Shown here one piece after another: positions 5,186-6,568 of a stretch of DNA of 6,568 bases. Source of the DNA: Chloroflexota bacterium (GTDB lineage Bacteria > Chloroflexota > Anaerolineae > Caldilineales > Caldilineaceae); assembly GCA_016199425.1 (NCBI GenBank), contig JACQGT010000385.1, positions 1 to 6,568 of the forward strand. The letters are read 5' to 3'. Position 1 is the first letter of the stretch. Every line of letters begins with the position of its first letter. The position numbers were made by a program, and so were the translations under genes. The notes beneath the pieces are model-generated. The model was not told where the DNA came from and ran no database searches. It saw only the letters and a list, made by a program, of their open reading frames with translations.

Positions 5186-6503
5186 CGAACGGCGATTGGG
5201 GATCGAAAGTCGCCGTTCGCCAGTCCCCAGTCGCTGTTCGCCAATCCCCGCTATACGCCCGGTCGAGCAGTTGGATTGTGTGCAGGACCGGCAGGGGGTT
5301 TCCTAAGCGGCCCAAGTGGTTGCTGATTTGGGTCATGCAGCCGATGTTGCCGGTGACGAGCAGATCGGCCCCGGTTGCGGCCACGGAATTGGCTTTGCGC
5401 TGGCCCAATTGCTGTGCCAGTTCCGGCTGTTCGATGTTGTAGGTTCCAGCGGAGCCGCAGCAGATTTCCCCTTCGGCGATGGGAACGAGGGTGGCGCCGG
5501 GAATGGCGTTCAGCAGGCGGCGGGGCGCATCGCGCACGCCCTGGGCGTGGGCCAGATGGCAAGCGTCGTGATAGGCCACTTTGAGAGGCGCGGCCAGGGG
5601 TGGGGGCGCTTCCATGCCCAGTTTGTCCAAAAAGACGCTCACATCCTGCACCTTTGCGGCAAACTTCCTCGCCCGTTCCTCGTCCTCGCTGCCCGCAAAG
5701 AGCAAGGGATACTCGTGCATCCCCGATCCGCAGCCGGCCGCATTGGTGATGATAGCGTCCACAGCGTCCGGCTGGAAGATGTCCAGATTGCGCCGGGCCA
5801 GGGAGCGGGCCTGGCCGGCCTCGCCGTTGTGCATAGAGAGCGCGCCGCAGCAGCCCTGTCCCGCGGGGATGACTACTTCCACACCGTTGCGCGCCAGCAC
5901 GCGCACGGTCGCCCAGTTGATCTCCGGGGCCAGTACCTGCTGCACACAGCCCGCCAGCAGCGCCACCCGCGCCCGCCGCGTCCCCTGGGCGGGGATAAGC
6001 GACGGCAGAGGCTGGCTGGCGGGCATCTTCTCCGGCAGCAAACTGAGCATTGTACGCATCGGGCTGGGGAGTAACCCCTGCAGCGGGCGGGCGAGTTTGC
6101 CCAGTGTGGCCGCGGCTCGGAAGCGGCCCGGATAGGGCAATGTCTGGTTCGCCATCAGCCGGGTGATGCGCTCCAGCAGGGGGCGGCTGCGTTGCTCCTC
6201 GGCTTGGGCGCGGAAGGGAGCCAGCAGTTCACCGTACTCCACGCCGGAGGGGCAGGCGGTGACGCAGCCCAGGCAACCCAGGCAGCGGTCCACGTAGGGC
6301 AGGGCGTCCTCCAGCTTCAACTCCCCTTCCAACACCCCTTTCATCAGCAGAATGCGCCCGCGCGGGGAATCCATCTCCTCACCCAGCGTCAGGTAAGTGG
6401 GGCAGGCGGGCAGGCAGAAACCGCAGTGGACGCAGGCGGCCACAGCCTGGGCCATGGCGTGGGCCTGGGGGCCGAGTTCTTCAACGGGGATGGCGTGGCG
6501 CAA
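5100..6503 (-). CDS. glcF: Glycolate oxidase iron-sulfur subunit GlcF, with abnormal C-terminal tail
   Basis: A 467-residue homologue of GlcF, which carries electrons from glycolate oxidation (GlcD/GlcE flavin subunits) toward the membrane quinone pool; glyoxylate is the product. Two 4Fe-4S clusters: C24, C27, C30, C34 (CVHCGFCLPAC) and C74, C77, C80, C84 (CLGCLGCVTAC), with DSPRGRI between them. Two CCG domains follow: C186, GCCG (217-220) and C258; then C315, ICCG (347-350) and C389. The TTG start at 6503-6501 has AAGGAG eight bases upstream. Family members are about 400-430 residues, and homology should end near 417. Residues from 419 on come from a 7-nt repeat array (GDWRTAT twice) and then the antisense of a neighbouring gene remnant. 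Related LutA/GlpC-type subunits are the main alternative, but the motif spacing favours GlcF. Confidence 0.92.
   Translation of the reverse strand: MRHAIPVEELGPQAHAMAQAVAACVHCGFCLPACPTYLTLGEEMDSPRGRILLMKGVLEGELKLEDALPYVDRCLGCLGCVTACPSGVEYGELLAPFRAQAEEQRSRPLLERITRLMANQTLPYPGRFRAAATLGKLARPLQGLLPSPMRTMLSLLPEKMPASQPLPSLIPAQGTRRARVALLAGCVQQVLAPEINWATVRVLARNGVEVVIPAGQGCCGALSMHNGEAGQARSLARRNLDIFQPDAVDAIITNAAGCGSGMHEYPLLFAGSEDEERARKFAAKVQDVSVFLDKLGMEAPPPLAAPLKVAYHDACHLAHAQGVRDAPRRLLNAIPGATLVPIAEGEICCGSAGTYNIEQPELAQQLGQRKANSVAATGADLLVTGNIGCMTQISNHLGRLGNPLPVLHTIQLLDRAYSGDWRTATGDWRTATFDPQSPFANPQSLKSPASSPGPRPAGPGSRGAVPG
5173..5249. repeat. Eleven-heptamer array forming a long imperfect hairpin
   Basis: The block divides cleanly into 7-nt units on the plus strand: gattggg, gattagc, gaacggc, gattggg, gatcgaa, agtcgcc, gttcgcc, agtcccc, agtcgct, gttcgcc, aatcccc. 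Arms 5177-5205 and 5221-5249 are inverted copies (29 nt, about five mismatches, all transitions) around a 15-nt loop. It lies where the forward remnant and glcF converge, and could act as a bidirectional transcript-end hairpin. On the minus strand it contains a 21-nt direct duplication. Confidence 0.85.
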
Positions 6504-6511
6504 GAGGGCAA

Positions 6512-6517
6512 CTCCTT
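6512..6517 (-). promoter_or_regulatory. Ribosome binding site supporting the TTG start of glcF
   Basis: AAGGAG on the minus strand ends eight bases before TTG at 6503. The frame stays open only nine codons further upstream, to a TAG at 6533-6531, with no better start. Confidence 0.7.
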
Positions 6518-6545
6518 CGGGTATATCGAGCTAGTAGAGGGCATT

Positions 6546-6568
6546 GTAGGGGCGCTGCTTGCTGCGCC
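6546..6568. repeat. Partial palindromic GC-rich repeat at the window edge
   Basis: GTAGGGGCGC (6546-6555) is followed by TGCTTGCT and GCGCC (6564-6568). The 5-bp arms GGCGC/GCGCC are perfect, and the left arm suggests the repeat would continue as CCTAC beyond the window. This looks like a dispersed intergenic palindrome upstream of glcF. Confidence 0.45.

Noticed and set aside
5316..6074. 252-residue plus-strand frame opposite glcF
   Set aside because: Shadow of glcF; no ribosome binding site, and the opposite frame has all expected Cys motifs.

Overview
The window is GC-rich bacterial DNA with short, repeat-filled spacers. The protein families are consistent with an environmental heterotroph or mixotroph. 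The spacers carry degenerate arrays with a strict 7-base period, a style I associate with large Chloroflexota genomes (Anaerolineae/Caldilineae-like) and with heterocystous cyanobacteria. Assignment to Chloroflexota is an inference from style, not proof.

Layout. Bases 1-3594 are read on the minus strand. In transcription order they hold: a SAM-dependent methyltransferase with a THUMP-like C-terminal part (2368-3594); a stand-alone CinA C-terminal domain, nicotinamide-nucleotide amidase (1775-2290); a small 88-residue protein (1437-1703); an unrecognised 147-residue protein (876-1319); a LysE-family exporter (118-735); and the first codons of another gene that leaves the window at base 1. Spacers are 71-140 bp. 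A good sigma70-type promoter (TTGCCG, 16 bp, TATAAT) stands just ahead of the methyltransferase and could drive several of these genes.

Bases 3595-4052 are a 458-bp divergent intergenic region. It holds the methyltransferase promoter, two candidate forward promoters, two small palindromes and possibly a structured leader RNA. It feeds a forward gene (4053-5024) for a membrane-anchored protein: cytoplasmic N-terminus, one membrane helix, about 100 residues of coiled coil, an Ala/Pro linker, and one terminal SdrD-B-like calcium-binding beta domain.

Right after it, on the plus strand, is a start-less 3' remnant of what looks like a sugar phosphate isomerase/epimerase-type TIM-barrel gene (5036-5185). 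Converging on it from the right is glcF, the iron-sulfur subunit of glycolate oxidase (5100-6503). It starts with TTG and has a roughly 50-residue abnormal C-terminal tail.

The most striking non-genic signal is a family of 7-nt-phased repeats in three spacers (about 1719-1795, 2314-2363 and 5173-5249). Two of them fold into long hairpins. Three reading frames (cinA, the isomerase remnant and glcF) run into these arrays at their 3' ends, so the repeats supply their C-terminal residues and in two cases their stop codons. No CRISPR array, tRNA, rRNA or insertion sequence was recognised.
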